This document shows positions 17,296-25,763 of a DNA stretch of 64,000 nt, one piece after another. The stretch lies in assembly GCA_964638005.1 (NCBI GenBank), contig CAZWXS010000001.1, positions 62,001 through 126,000 of the forward strand, given 5' to 3'. Position 1 is the stretch's first letter, and each line of letters begins with the position of its first letter. The notes beneath the pieces are model-generated. The model made no database searches and was not told where the DNA came from. It worked only from the letters and a program-made list of their open reading frames with translations. The position numbers were made by a program, and so were the translations under genes. Source of the stretch: JAAYYM01 sp964638005 (lineage in GTDB: Bacteria > Bacillota > Clostridia > Lachnospirales > Lachnospiraceae).

Positions 17296-18078
17296 CTATT
17301 CAAAAGAGGAAGCGCCAGTGTAAGCCTGACTGACGAAGGAATGCTGCTCCGTAAAAGAGCCAACGACATCCTTGAAATGGTTGATAAAACCACAGATGAG
17401 TTCAACTCGCTTGATATCATCACCGGCGGTGATGTGAAAATAGGCTGTGCTGAATCTTATCTAATCAAACATCTCGCCCACTCCATCAAAATACTAAAAG
17501 AAAAATATCCCCTGCTCCGCTACCATTTATCAAGTGGAAACACAGAACAAGTATCGGAAAAGCTCGACCGAGGGCTCCTTGATTTTGCTGTTATCGTAGA
17601 GCCACCCGATCTGTCTAAATACAACTACATTGAAGTCCCGGGAACCGATGTCTGGGGACTTATCATACGCACAGACAATCCCCTCTCTCAAAAAGAAAAT
17701 ATTACCATTGATGATTTAATCGGAACACCATTCATCTGTTCCGCACAAGCAATGGAAGTTGACATTCCCAGATGGTGCAGAGAAAAATCAGACCTGCTGG
17801 ATCTCTCCGGCACAGTCAATCTTGCCTACAACGGTTCCATATTTGTAAAAGAGGGGCTGGGCTGCATGCTCACATTCGACCACTTGACCAACACCGATTC
17901 CGACAGCGGCCTCTGCTTCCGTCCCCTGTCCCCCATCCTGGAAACAAAAATGTACGTCATATGGAAGAAATACCAAATATTCACCCCCATTGCCGACCTC
18001 CTACTCAACGAATTAAAAACACAGCTTAACCAAAATACAACAACAAAAAATCGAGCAGTTTCCCACTCGATTTTCTGA
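17293..18078 (+). pseudogene. LysR-type transcriptional regulator lacking the DNA-binding N-terminus
   Basis: 261 codons from an ATG at 17293. Homology begins at LFKRGSASVSLTDEG, which corresponds to the end of the LysR winged helix-turn-helix, so about 55 N-terminal residues including the recognition helix are gone. The effector-binding domain is complete (GGDVKIGCAESY to the second lobe with NGSIFVKEGLGCML). The last residues (KNRAVSHSIF) are encoded by a terminator hairpin. No ribosome site precedes 17293. It was presumably the divergent regulator of the alcohol dehydrogenase/aldo-keto reductase genes. It cannot bind DNA in the usual way even if expressed. Confidence 0.85.
18047..18078. 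terminator. Hairpin terminator overlapping the LysR 3' end and facing yajC
   Basis: Arms AAAATCGAG (18047-18055) and CTCGATTTT (18066-18074) with a 10-base loop. A and T runs on both sides allow use by the convergent LysR remnant (plus) and the yajC operon (minus). Confidence 0.75.
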
Positions 18079-18089
18079 TTCGTATGATC

Positions 18090-18407
18090 TTATTCAACTT
18101 CCGGCTTCTCAACCTGCGTAATCGCCGTCTTCTGCATTGGAATTCTGCAGTTTTTGTTATTGCCAAACTCCACAATCACAGTATCATCTGTAATATCAAT
18201 TACAATTCCGTAAAAACCGCTGCTGGTCAGTACGCTGTCGCCAACCTCCATGCTGGAAAGCAATGCGCCCATTCTCTTTTGTTCCTTCTTCTGCGGGCGT
18301 ACCATCGCAAAATAGAAAAACGCTCCGATGACTACCACATACAATACTATGATGATAATATTGCTTTCAGGAGCCGCTGCTGTTGCTGTGCTTAATAATC
18401 CGTTCAT
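18090..18407 (-). CDS. yajC: Preprotein translocase accessory subunit YajC
   Basis: Small single-pass membrane protein associated with SecDF/SecYEG. 105 residues: a transmembrane helix at about 18-38 (IIIIVLYVVVIGAFFYFAMV), then RPQKKEQKRM, the typical YajC motif, and a small beta domain (GDSVLTSSGFYGIV). It lies 15 bases after tgt, an arrangement shared by many bacteria. The N-terminus (MNGLLSTATAAAPES) is short and periplasm-like, as in the family. Confidence 0.95.
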   Translation of the reverse strand: MNGLLSTATAAAPESNIIIIVLYVVVIGAFFYFAMVRPQKKEQKRMGALLSSMEVGDSVLTSSGFYGIVIDITDDTVIVEFGNNKNCRIPMQKTAITQVEKPEVE

Positions 18408-18422
18408 TTCTTGTCCTCCGAT

Positions 18423-19553
18423 TTAATCATTTCTTGTCATATTTGAAAGCTTCTGCTTCTTATATGCTGTAAAGTTGCCTGCATCCAATGCATCTCGTAT
18501 TTCTTCCATCATCATATTATAAAAATATAAATTATGCAAGACACAAAGTCTCATTCCTAACATTTCTTTGGCTTTGAGCAGATGTCTGATATAGGCTCTT
18601 GAGTATCTCTTACACGTGGGGCACTCGCACCCTTCTTCAATTGGGGAGTCATCCAGTTCATATCGATTATTGAACAGATTAAGCTTCCCGTAATTCGTAT
18701 ATACATGGCCATGCCTTCCGTTGCGTGACGGATAGACACAGTCAAAAAAGTCAATTCCGCGTTCTACCCCCTCCAGGATATTGGCAGGTGTCCCTACACC
18801 CATCAGGTATGTCGGCTTATCATCCGGCAGATACGGAACCGTCTCTTCAAGGATGTGATACATCTCCGCGTGGCTCTCTCCGACTGCCAGTCCGCCGATT
18901 GCATATCCGTCCAGATCAAATTCTGATATGCGCTTGGCATGTTCGATTCTGATATCCGGATAGATGGCTCCCTGATTGATTCCGAACAGCATCTGATCCC
19001 GATTGATGGTATCCGGCTGCAGATTCAGCCTCTCCATCTCATTGATGCATCGAAGCAGCCATCTGGTCGTCCTGTCTACGGAGTGCTGTACATATTCACG
19101 TTCCGCCTTTGCATTCGGGCATTCATCAAAAGCCATCGCGATTGTGGATGCAAGGTTGGACTGTATCTGCATGCTTTCTTCCGGACCCATGAAGATCTTG
19201 CGTCCGTCAATATGAGAATGAAAATAGACGCCCTCCTCCTTGATCTTTCTCAGATCACTGAGGGAAAAGACCTGAAAGCCGCCCGAATCTGTCAAAATCG
19301 GCTTGTCCCAGACCATAAATTTATGGAGCCCGCCCAATTTTTTGATTACTTCATCTCCCGGTCTGACATGGAGATGATAAGTATTGGAAAGCTCCACCTG
19401 TGTCTTGATCTGTTGTAAATCCTCTGTTGATACAGCACCCTTTATGGCTGCCGCAGTTCCTACATTCATGAATACCGGAGTCTGTATCACTCCGTGAACC
19501 GTAGTCAGCTCGCCTCGCTTGGCTCTGCCTTCTTTTTTGATGACTTTATACAT
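18423..19553 (-). CDS. tgt: tRNA-guanine transglycosylase
   Basis: Exchanges guanine-34 of Asp, Asn, His and Tyr tRNAs for preQ1 in queuosine formation. 376 residues, normal length. Motifs: LTDSGGFQVFSL with the conserved Asp, GGLAVGE substrate loop, the nucleophile region FDCVYPSRNGRHG, and the zinc site CECPTCKRY with the later His of LHNLYFYN. Starts one base after the VanY-like gene stop and is followed by yajC. No other queuosine genes in the window. Confidence 0.97.
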   Translation of the reverse strand: MYKVIKKEGRAKRGELTTVHGVIQTPVFMNVGTAAAIKGAVSTEDLQQIKTQVELSNTYHLHVRPGDEVIKKLGGLHKFMVWDKPILTDSGGFQVFSLSDLRKIKEEGVYFHSHIDGRKIFMGPEESMQIQSNLASTIAMAFDECPNAKAEREYVQHSVDRTTRWLLRCINEMERLNLQPDTINRDQMLFGINQGAIYPDIRIEHAKRISEFDLDGYAIGGLAVGESHAEMYHILEETVPYLPDDKPTYLMGVGTPANILEGVERGIDFFDCVYPSRNGRHGHVYTNYGKLNLFNNRYELDDSPIEEGCECPTCKRYSRAYIRHLLKAKEMLGMRLCVLHNLYFYNMMMEEIRDALDAGNFTAYKKQKLSNMTRND

Positions 19554-19554
19554 A

Positions 19555-20514
19555 TCATTTCAATCCTATCTGCTCTACATACTCTTCCAACGTAATACCC
19601 TGTTGCATAATTGATGCCGCCGCTTCTTTGCCTACATATCTGAAATGCCACGGCTCGTATTCTATACCGGTTATATTTTCCTTACCCAATGGGTAACGCA
19701 GGATAAAACCATATTGGTCACAATTTGCAGCTAACCATTTACCTGCTTCCGTATCGGCAAATCCTTCATCCAGTGAAGAATATTTATTGCTGATGATATC
19801 AAGTGCCAGACCAATCTGGTGCTCGCTCTTACCCGGAATCGTAACAGCCTGCGAAGCGATTGAATATGCATCAAAATAGGACATTCCGCTTCCCATATAG
19901 TTTCTGATCTTCTTATCAAAAAGCACTGTCTGTCTGTTATAATCACGACAGCCCGAGCAAACCGTCAGATAGACTCCGTCTGTTTTTGCCCCTTCTATCA
20001 TCTGATTCAAATCCTCCAGGATTCTCACATCTGCCTGAATGGATCCTCTGATGGTTCCCAGTTCAAATGAATAATCCTCCGGAACCATATTCTGTTTATT
20101 GACAAGAATCAACTTCCAATCCTCATCAAAGGACGCCTCGACCGGATTCTCATTTTCATCATATACCGTAACCACATCATTTGCAATCTCAGTTCCTGTC
20201 TGAACCACAAAATCCTGTGCCATATCCTCCGGCAGTCTGCTGAGTCTCAGTGTACTTTCTACGTTCTCTTCTTTTGAAGTCGTCTCTGCCGCAAATCTCT
20301 CCGTCTGAACCGGATCCGTAAAACTGCTGCTTACCAGAAAAATCAGCACCGCTGATGCCAATGCAAAGCATCTGTAACGCTCCTTGAATATATTCTGTAC
20401 GACATGATGACAGGCAAAATAACCTGTTACAATTGCCAAAACAGGATACTTGAAGATCTTATGCTTTTTTCCGAATGTAATCATCTTAGGGATAACTTTC
20501 TCTCGAAAATACAC
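19555..20514 (-). CDS. D-alanyl-D-alanine carboxypeptidase, VanY family
   Basis: Zinc metallopeptidase trimming peptidoglycan stem peptides outside the membrane. 319 residues from a GTG at 20514 (AGAGGAAG upstream); an ATG at 20484 lacks a ribosome site. A cytoplasmic basic N-terminus, a weak hydrophobic stretch (about 25-40) and a clear transmembrane helix (about 50-66) precede the catalytic domain. Zinc/catalytic motifs: SGCRDYNRQ, SEHQIGLALD (His and Asp ligands) and EPWHFRYVG (Glu base and His ligand). Intact. It is the first gene of an operon with tgt and yajC; the link is likely promoter sharing rather than function. Confidence 0.9.
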   Translation of the reverse strand: MYFREKVIPKMITFGKKHKIFKYPVLAIVTGYFACHHVVQNIFKERYRCFALASAVLIFLVSSSFTDPVQTERFAAETTSKEENVESTLRLSRLPEDMAQDFVVQTGTEIANDVVTVYDENENPVEASFDEDWKLILVNKQNMVPEDYSFELGTIRGSIQADVRILEDLNQMIEGAKTDGVYLTVCSGCRDYNRQTVLFDKKIRNYMGSGMSYFDAYSIASQAVTIPGKSEHQIGLALDIISNKYSSLDEGFADTEAGKWLAANCDQYGFILRYPLGKENITGIEYEPWHFRYVGKEAAASIMQQGITLEEYVEQIGLK

Positions 20515-20654
20515 TTTTACAACTTCCTCTTCAAAATATATTCATACCACAGAATATCATATCACATACTTGTCCGAAATGCACTTATTTTTTTGTTTTT
20601 TGTCGCATTGCGCTGATTTATGTCCAACCGCTCTATACTCATGATTTCAGGTAG

Positions 20655-20683
20655 TTTACAAACATTCTGAAACCTTGTATACT
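20655..20683 (+). promoter_or_regulatory. Promoter for aroC
   Basis: -35 TTTACA (20655-20660), 17-base spacer, -10 TATACT (20678-20683). It leaves a leader of about 90 bases before the ATG at 20783, with AGAAAGGATG as ribosome site. Nothing else is seen in the 268-base gap to the VanY-like gene. Confidence 0.65.
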
Positions 20684-20782
20684 GGATACCAGGGCGGATT
20701 TCGAATGGTTTTAGGATTGTGAAAGCATAAAGCGCGGAGCAATCCACTCTTCAAACTCCCCACCCAGAAAGGATGAATAATC

Positions 20783-21880
20783 ATGTCCGGTTCCACATAT
20801 GGCAATCAATTTAAAATCACAACCTGGGGTGAGTCCCACGGTGCTGCTGTCGGTGTCGTGATAGACGGCTGTCCCGCAGGTCTGGCACTGTGTCCGGAAG
20901 ATGTTCAGAAATATCTGAACCGCAGAAAACCGGGCAATTCCAAATATGCAACTCCTCGCAAGGAATCAGACCTTGTAGAATTATGCTCCGGTATCTTTGA
21001 AGGCAGAACCACCGGAACTCCGATTTCCATGATTGTCCGCAATGAAACTCAACAATCAAAAGATTACAGCGAAATCGCCTCCTATTACCGTCCGGGACAC
21101 GCTGACTATACCTTCGACGCCAAATACGGTTTCCGTGATTACAGAGGCGGCGGACGTTCTTCAGGGCGTGAAACCATCGGCCGCGTTGCCGCAGGTGCGA
21201 TTGCCGCTAAAATATTGTCCGAACTTTCTGTTGATATATGTACCTATACCCGTTCCATCGGACCCATTCAGATCAATGATGATGTCTTTCTTCGGGAAGA
21301 AATATCAAACAATCCTCTCTGTATGCCTGATGCCGATGCAGCAGCACAAGCTTCTGCATATTTAGACGAATGTATGAAAAACGGCAATTCCTCAGGCGGC
21401 ACAATCGAATGTATCGTGAAGGGCATGCCTGCCGGAATCGGTCAGCCCGTATTTGATAAATTAGACGCAAACCTGGCAAAGGCTGTCATGTCCATCGGCG
21501 CCGTTAAAGCGTTTGAAATCGGCTCCGGCTGTGAAGTCTCCGCTATGACCGGTCTGCAGAACAATGATGCTTTTGAAATGAAATCAAATAAAATCACCAA
21601 GAAGACCAATCATGCCGGTGGTATCCTTGGTGGTATCAGTGATGGGGATGATATCGTACTGCGATGTTCCGTTAAGCCAACGCCTTCCATTACATCCATA
21701 CAGCAGACCGTCAATCAAAACGGTGAAAATATTGAAGTCTCCGTCAAAGGAAGACATGATCCCGTAATCGTTCCGCGTGCGGTCGTTGTCGTTGAATCTA
21801 TGGTTGCAGTCACCTTGGTGGATATGTTGTTTGAGAACATGCATTCACGTCTTGATGCATGCAAGGATTTCTATAGGTAG
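20783..21880 (+). CDS. aroC: Chorismate synthase
   Basis: Last step of the shikimate pathway: EPSP to chorismate, using reduced FMN. 365 residues, normal length. Starts MSGSTYGNQFKITTWGESHG (the GESHG signature), followed by the Arg-rich RPGHADYTFDAKYG and DYRGGGRSSGRET motifs, and a C-terminal RHDPVIVPRAVVVVE. All key His and Arg residues appear present. It stands alone, with its own promoter and no other shikimate genes beside it, and runs convergent with the next gene. Confidence 0.97.
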   Translation: MSGSTYGNQFKITTWGESHGAAVGVVIDGCPAGLALCPEDVQKYLNRRKPGNSKYATPRKESDLVELCSGIFEGRTTGTPISMIVRNETQQSKDYSEIASYYRPGHADYTFDAKYGFRDYRGGGRSSGRETIGRVAAGAIAAKILSELSVDICTYTRSIGPIQINDDVFLREEISNNPLCMPDADAAAQASAYLDECMKNGNSSGGTIECIVKGMPAGIGQPVFDKLDANLAKAVMSIGAVKAFEIGSGCEVSAMTGLQNNDAFEMKSNKITKKTNHAGGILGGISDGDDIVLRCSVKPTPSITSIQQTVNQNGENIEVSVKGRHDPVIVPRAVVVVESMVAVTLVDMLFENMHSRLDACKDFYR

Positions 21881-21904
21881 ATATCCCGATGACAGCATCC
21901 GCCA

Positions 21905-22963
21905 TTAACCCTCATTTACCTTGAGTATGACGATGCAGTTACCCTTATTGATCTTTAACTCTCTTCCGTTCATGACAATCGTGTTCTTCTCAAGATCTAC
22001 ATGGAAGAACGTCATGCTGTCGGATTCATGATTTAGGCTGACAAGGTATTTCGTGTTCGGGAAGATCCCGATATCCTTTGGATAGTCCCCGCTGACGGGA
22101 AGCACGAATTTCTTTTTCAGCAGTCCTGTCTTGGCATCAATCGTAAATACACCCACAGAGTTATCGCCTGCATTGGAACAGAACAGATTCTTGTTATCTA
22201 TGGAGAACTTCATCGCACATGCTGCCGATCCTCCTGCATGATACTCATTCAAGGTGGAAATCGTCTGTATCTTCGTAAACTTCGGACCGTTATCCTCTTC
22301 TTCATAAGAATATACATCAATGATGTTCTTAAGTTCATGAATGATATATGCAAATCTTCCGTCCTTACGGAACTTAATATACTTTGGTGCAGACTCCAGT
22401 TCGCTTCTGACGACATCGATCAACTTGATCTTGCCGGTCTTCTCATCGAATTTGTATATCTTGACATGATCCAGTCCCAGATCTGCGGCACACAGATAAT
22501 GATTGTCTCTTGTCATTTTCACGCAGCTGACATGCGGTCTGAAATTCCTCTCAGAAATAGACCCCATACCCTTATGGAACACTTCATCGGTAATCTCACC
22601 GACGCCGCCGTCCTCACGAATACGCAGCACTGTAATCTTGCCGTCATGATACCCTGCCACAAATATATATTGATCTGTATAATCAGTCGAGATATAGCAT
22701 CCTCTCATACCGTTGATAGGCGCCTGGTTAACAAACTCAAGCCCGCCGTCCGACGATATCTTAAATGCCTCAACCCCAAGATCCGTAATGGAATAGAGAT
22801 AGTTCAGATTATGAGAAATCGTGAAATAAGAAGGATTGGTAATGGTTACCTGCTCTCTTGCCGTCATCCTGCCTGCATTCACGTCAACATCATAAATTTG
22901 TATTCCTTTATCATTACCCTGTGTATAGGTCGCCACATATGCGACATACTTATCACCCTTCAT
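21905..22963 (-). CDS. Lactonase-family beta-propeller protein (6-phosphogluconolactonase-like)
   Basis: 352 residues from the ATG at 22963, which is preceded by AAGGAGG; a longer frame to 22990 has no ribosome site of its own. It matches the seven-bladed lactonase family (YbhE/PF10282 type): YVATYTQGNDKGIQIYDVD at the start, repeated blades with NPSYFTIS, RPHVSCVK, SAPKYIKF and a late YPKDIGIFPNTKYL. The family includes E. coli Pgl, but substrate cannot be fixed from sequence. No other pentose phosphate genes are near. Own promoter at 22996-23024. Confidence 0.85.
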   Translation of the reverse strand: MKGDKYVAYVATYTQGNDKGIQIYDVDVNAGRMTAREQVTITNPSYFTISHNLNYLYSITDLGVEAFKISSDGGLEFVNQAPINGMRGCYISTDYTDQYIFVAGYHDGKITVLRIREDGGVGEITDEVFHKGMGSISERNFRPHVSCVKMTRDNHYLCAADLGLDHVKIYKFDEKTGKIKLIDVVRSELESAPKYIKFRKDGRFAYIIHELKNIIDVYSYEEEDNGPKFTKIQTISTLNEYHAGGSAACAMKFSIDNKNLFCSNAGDNSVGVFTIDAKTGLLKKKFVLPVSGDYPKDIGIFPNTKYLVSLNHESDSMTFFHVDLEKNTIVMNGRELKINKGNCIVILKVNEG

Positions 22964-22995
22964 ATTTGTTCCTCCTTGATGATTCATCATTTACA

Positions 22996-23024
22996 ATAGT
23001 AACATAGTTCCTTTTTTTTGTTAA
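22996..23024 (-). promoter_or_regulatory. Promoter for the lactonase-family gene
   Basis: Minus strand: -35 TTAACA (23024-23019), 17-base spacer, extended -10 TGTTACTAT with -10 TACTAT (23001-22996). The leader to ATG 22963 is about 25 bases and holds AAGGAGG. Confidence 0.7.
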
Positions 23025-23043
23025 TATATTTTCTTAAAATTCA

Positions 23044-23071
23044 TTGACTTTTATAGCATTCCGTATATAAT
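23044..23071 (+). promoter_or_regulatory. Promoter for potABCD, eight bases from the start codon
   Basis: -35 TTGACT (23044-23049), 16-base spacer, perfect -10 TATAAT (23066-23071). Transcription would start at about 23077-23080 while the potA ATG is 23080-23082, so the mRNA would have no or almost no leader. See potA and the finding. Confidence 0.75.
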
Positions 23072-23079
23072 TTATTGAT

Positions 23080-24153
23080 ATGAGCAGAAAACTGATAGAA
23101 CTACAAAATATCACAAAATCTTTTGACAAAGATGTGGTATTGGATGACCTTAATTTATACATACGAGAGAATGAATTTATTACACTTCTTGGACCCAGCG
23201 GCTGCGGTAAAACAACGACACTGAGAATTATCGGTGGTTTTGAAAGCCCCGATTCGGGAAGTGTTATTTTTGATGGTAAGGATATTACCAATCTTGCACC
23301 CAACAAGCGTCAGCTGAATACGGTGTTTCAGAAGTATGCCCTCTTTTCTCATATGAGCGTTGCCGATAACATCGCTTTTGGTCTGAAGATTAAGAACAAA
23401 AGCCAGGACTATATACAGGATAAGATCAAATATGCACTGAAACTGGTCAATCTGGACGGATATGAAAATCGTACTCCGGATTCCCTCAGCGGCGGTCAGC
23501 AGCAGCGTATTGCGATTGCACGGGCAATCGTAAACGAACCCAAGGTACTTCTTTTGGATGAGCCGCTCGGAGCACTTGATCTGAAGCTGCGTCAGGATAT
23601 GCAGTATGAATTGATCCGACTCAAAAATGAGCTCGGAATTACATTTATCTATGTTACACATGATCAAGAGGAAGCCCTTACGATGTCTGATACGATCGTA
23701 GTCATGAATCAGGGCTATATCCAGCAGATCGGCACTCCGGAAGACATCTATAACGAACCTCAGAATGCCTTTGTTGCTGATTTCATAGGTGACAGCAATA
23801 TCATCGCCTCCACTATGATTGAAGATAAGCTCGTTGAAATACTCGGTGCCAGATTCGAATGTGTCGATACCGGCTTCGGTAACAATAAACCTGTGGATGC
23901 CGTCATCCGTCCCGAAGACATTGATCTGGTCAAGCCTTCAGAAGGAACGATCCAGGGGGTTGTATCTCATCTCATTTTCAAGGGTGTGCACTACGAGATG
24001 GAAGTAATGGCAAACGGACATGAATGGCTGGTACACAGTACAGATATGTTCCCTGTCGGAACCAAGGTAGGACTTCATGTTGACCCTTTTGACATTCAGA
24101 TCATGCACAAACCTGAATCAGAGGATGAGGAGGCCGTAGGCGTTGAAGAATAA
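23080..24153 (+). CDS. potA: Spermidine/putrescine ABC transporter ATP-binding protein
   Basis: Cytoplasmic ATPase of the polyamine importer. 357 residues: Walker A GPSGCGKTT, Q-loop, signature LSGGQQQRIAIARA, Walker B VLLLDEP, switch His in VTHDQEEA, and a C-terminal TOBE-like regulatory domain (about 240-357) that holds VIRPEDIDL. The ATG at 23080 has no ribosome site; an in-frame TAA inside the -10 box excludes an earlier start and conserved residues begin by position 5, so no later start is likely. A leaderless mRNA is implied. It overlaps potB by 11 bases. Confidence 0.95.
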   Translation: MSRKLIELQNITKSFDKDVVLDDLNLYIRENEFITLLGPSGCGKTTTLRIIGGFESPDSGSVIFDGKDITNLAPNKRQLNTVFQKYALFSHMSVADNIAFGLKIKNKSQDYIQDKIKYALKLVNLDGYENRTPDSLSGGQQQRIAIARAIVNEPKVLLLDEPLGALDLKLRQDMQYELIRLKNELGITFIYVTHDQEEALTMSDTIVVMNQGYIQQIGTPEDIYNEPQNAFVADFIGDSNIIASTMIEDKLVEILGARFECVDTGFGNNKPVDAVIRPEDIDLVKPSEGTIQGVVSHLIFKGVHYEMEVMANGHEWLVHSTDMFPVGTKVGLHVDPFDIQIMHKPESEDEEAVGVEE

Positions 24154-24958
24154 CAGACGATTGCTTGCGACACCATACTTCTTCTGGACGATTGCTTTTA
24201 TTATCATCCCACTCGGTATGGTGTTTTATTATGGACTCACAGATAAAGTCGGCGCATTCACGATTGAGAATATTGCCGCTATCATATCTCCGGAGAACTG
24301 GAAAGCACTCCTGCTTTCTCTTATGCTCTCTTTTGTCAGCACACTGATCTGCTTACTGCTTGCATATCCGCTGGCTTTGATTTTATGCAATCTGCATGTC
24401 AATCAATCCAGTTTCATCGTGCTGATCTTTATCCTTCCCATGTGGATGAACTTCTTGCTGCGCACGCTTGCATGGCAGACCCTGCTCGAAAAGACCGGAG
24501 TAATCAACAATATCCTGTCCTTTCTGCATCTTCCTGCCTTGAATATCATCAACACACCCTATGCCATTATATTAGGCATGGTTTATAATTTTCTGCCCTT
24601 TATGGTGCTGCCGCTTTTTAATGTTCTGTCCAAGATAGACAGGAATGTCATCAATGCGGCAAGAGATCTGGGAGCTAACGGCATCCAGACCTTTATCAAA
24701 ATCACATTTCCGCTCAGTCTGCCCGGTGTCATCAGCGGCGTTACCATGGTCTTTGTTCCTGCGCTGACCACCTTCGTCATTTCAGATTTGCTGGGTGGAA
24801 GCAAGATTCTGCTGATCGGTAATGTCATCGAGCAGGAATTCAAGCAGGCAAGCAACTGGCACGCAGGCAGTGGACTTTCTCTGGTTCTGATGATCTTTAT
24901 CATCATCAGTATGGTTATTACAGAAAAATATGATAAGGACGGAGGAGTGATTTCATGA
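24143..24958 (+). CDS. potB: Spermidine/putrescine ABC transporter permease
   Basis: Inner-membrane permease partner of PotC. 271 residues with six predicted membrane helices and the permease EAA-like loop (NAARDLGANGIQTFIKITFPLSLPG) that docks on PotA. The start is a TTG at 24143, nine bases after GGAGG inside the end of potA. No ATG lies early enough to replace it without losing the first membrane helix (ATPYFFWTIAFIIIPLG). Overlaps potC by four bases (ATGA). Confidence 0.93.
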   Translation: MKNNRRLLATPYFFWTIAFIIIPLGMVFYYGLTDKVGAFTIENIAAIISPENWKALLLSLMLSFVSTLICLLLAYPLALILCNLHVNQSSFIVLIFILPMWMNFLLRTLAWQTLLEKTGVINNILSFLHLPALNIINTPYAIILGMVYNFLPFMVLPLFNVLSKIDRNVINAARDLGANGIQTFIKITFPLSLPGVISGVTMVFVPALTTFVISDLLGGSKILLIGNVIEQEFKQASNWHAGSGLSLVLMIFIIISMVITEKYDKDGGVIS

Positions 24959-25752
24959 TTGTAAGCAAGTTAAAGAAATTATATGTCGCTCTCATCTTCG
25001 TTCTCTTGTATGCTCCTATCGTTACGCTGATGGTACTGTCCTTTAATGCCAGCAAAACACGTGCTAAATGGGGTGGATTTACCTTCAAATGGTATCTGTC
25101 GCTGTTTGAAAATGAACAGATCATGAATGCTCTGTCCACGACACTGATTGTAGCCCTCTTATCTGCTGTCATTGCAACGATCATCGGAACAGCTGCATCC
25201 ATCGGCATCTTTAGCATGAAGCGCAGATGGCGTACTTTCTATCTCGGTGTCACGAATATCCCGATGCTCAATGCGGATATCGTAACCGGTATTTCTTTTA
25301 TGCTGCTGTATATTGCGATTGGTGCGACCTTTGGTTTTACAACCGTTTTGCTTGCACACATTTCCTTTAACATACCATATGTCATTTTGAGCGTCATGCC
25401 AAAATTACGACAGGTCAACTATAGTACTTACGAGGCTGCCCTTGATCTCGGTGCCTCACAGATATATGCATTTTTCAAGGTCATATTCCCCGAAATACTA
25501 TCGGGAGTTGCCTCCGGCTTCCTGCTTTCTTTTACGATGTCGCTTGATGATTTTATCATTACACACTTTACAAAAGGTCCGGGATTTGATACATTATCTA
25601 CGAAAATCTATACCGAGGTCAAAAAGGGAATCAAGCCTGAGATGTATGCTTTGTCAACGCTTCTCTTTCTATCGGTATTGATTCTCCTCTTTCTGGTGAA
25701 TAAGACACCAAAGAAGGAAAGAGAGAACCATAAAGAAATAACACATGAATGA
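24955..25752 (+). CDS. potC: Spermidine/putrescine ABC transporter permease
   Basis: Second permease of the polyamine importer. 265 residues, about six membrane helices, and the docking loop EAALDLGASQIYAFFKVIFP. ATG overlaps the potB stop. AAGGACGGAGGAG precedes the ATG. The C-terminus is basic and charged (NKTPKKERENHKE). Position and motifs match PotC rather than another family of permeases. Confidence 0.93.
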   Translation: MIVSKLKKLYVALIFVLLYAPIVTLMVLSFNASKTRAKWGGFTFKWYLSLFENEQIMNALSTTLIVALLSAVIATIIGTAASIGIFSMKRRWRTFYLGVTNIPMLNADIVTGISFMLLYIAIGATFGFTTVLLAHISFNIPYVILSVMPKLRQVNYSTYEAALDLGASQIYAFFKVIFPEILSGVASGFLLSFTMSLDDFIITHFTKGPGFDTLSTKIYTEVKKGIKPEMYALSTLLFLSVLILLFLVNKTPKKERENHKEITHE

Positions 25753-25763
25753 AGGAGAATATT

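Noticed and set aside
22238..22999. 253-codon frame antisense to the lactonase-family gene
   Set aside because: Shadow of a conserved minus-strand gene; residue use is unlike a real protein (rich in Ile, His, Cys, Arg).
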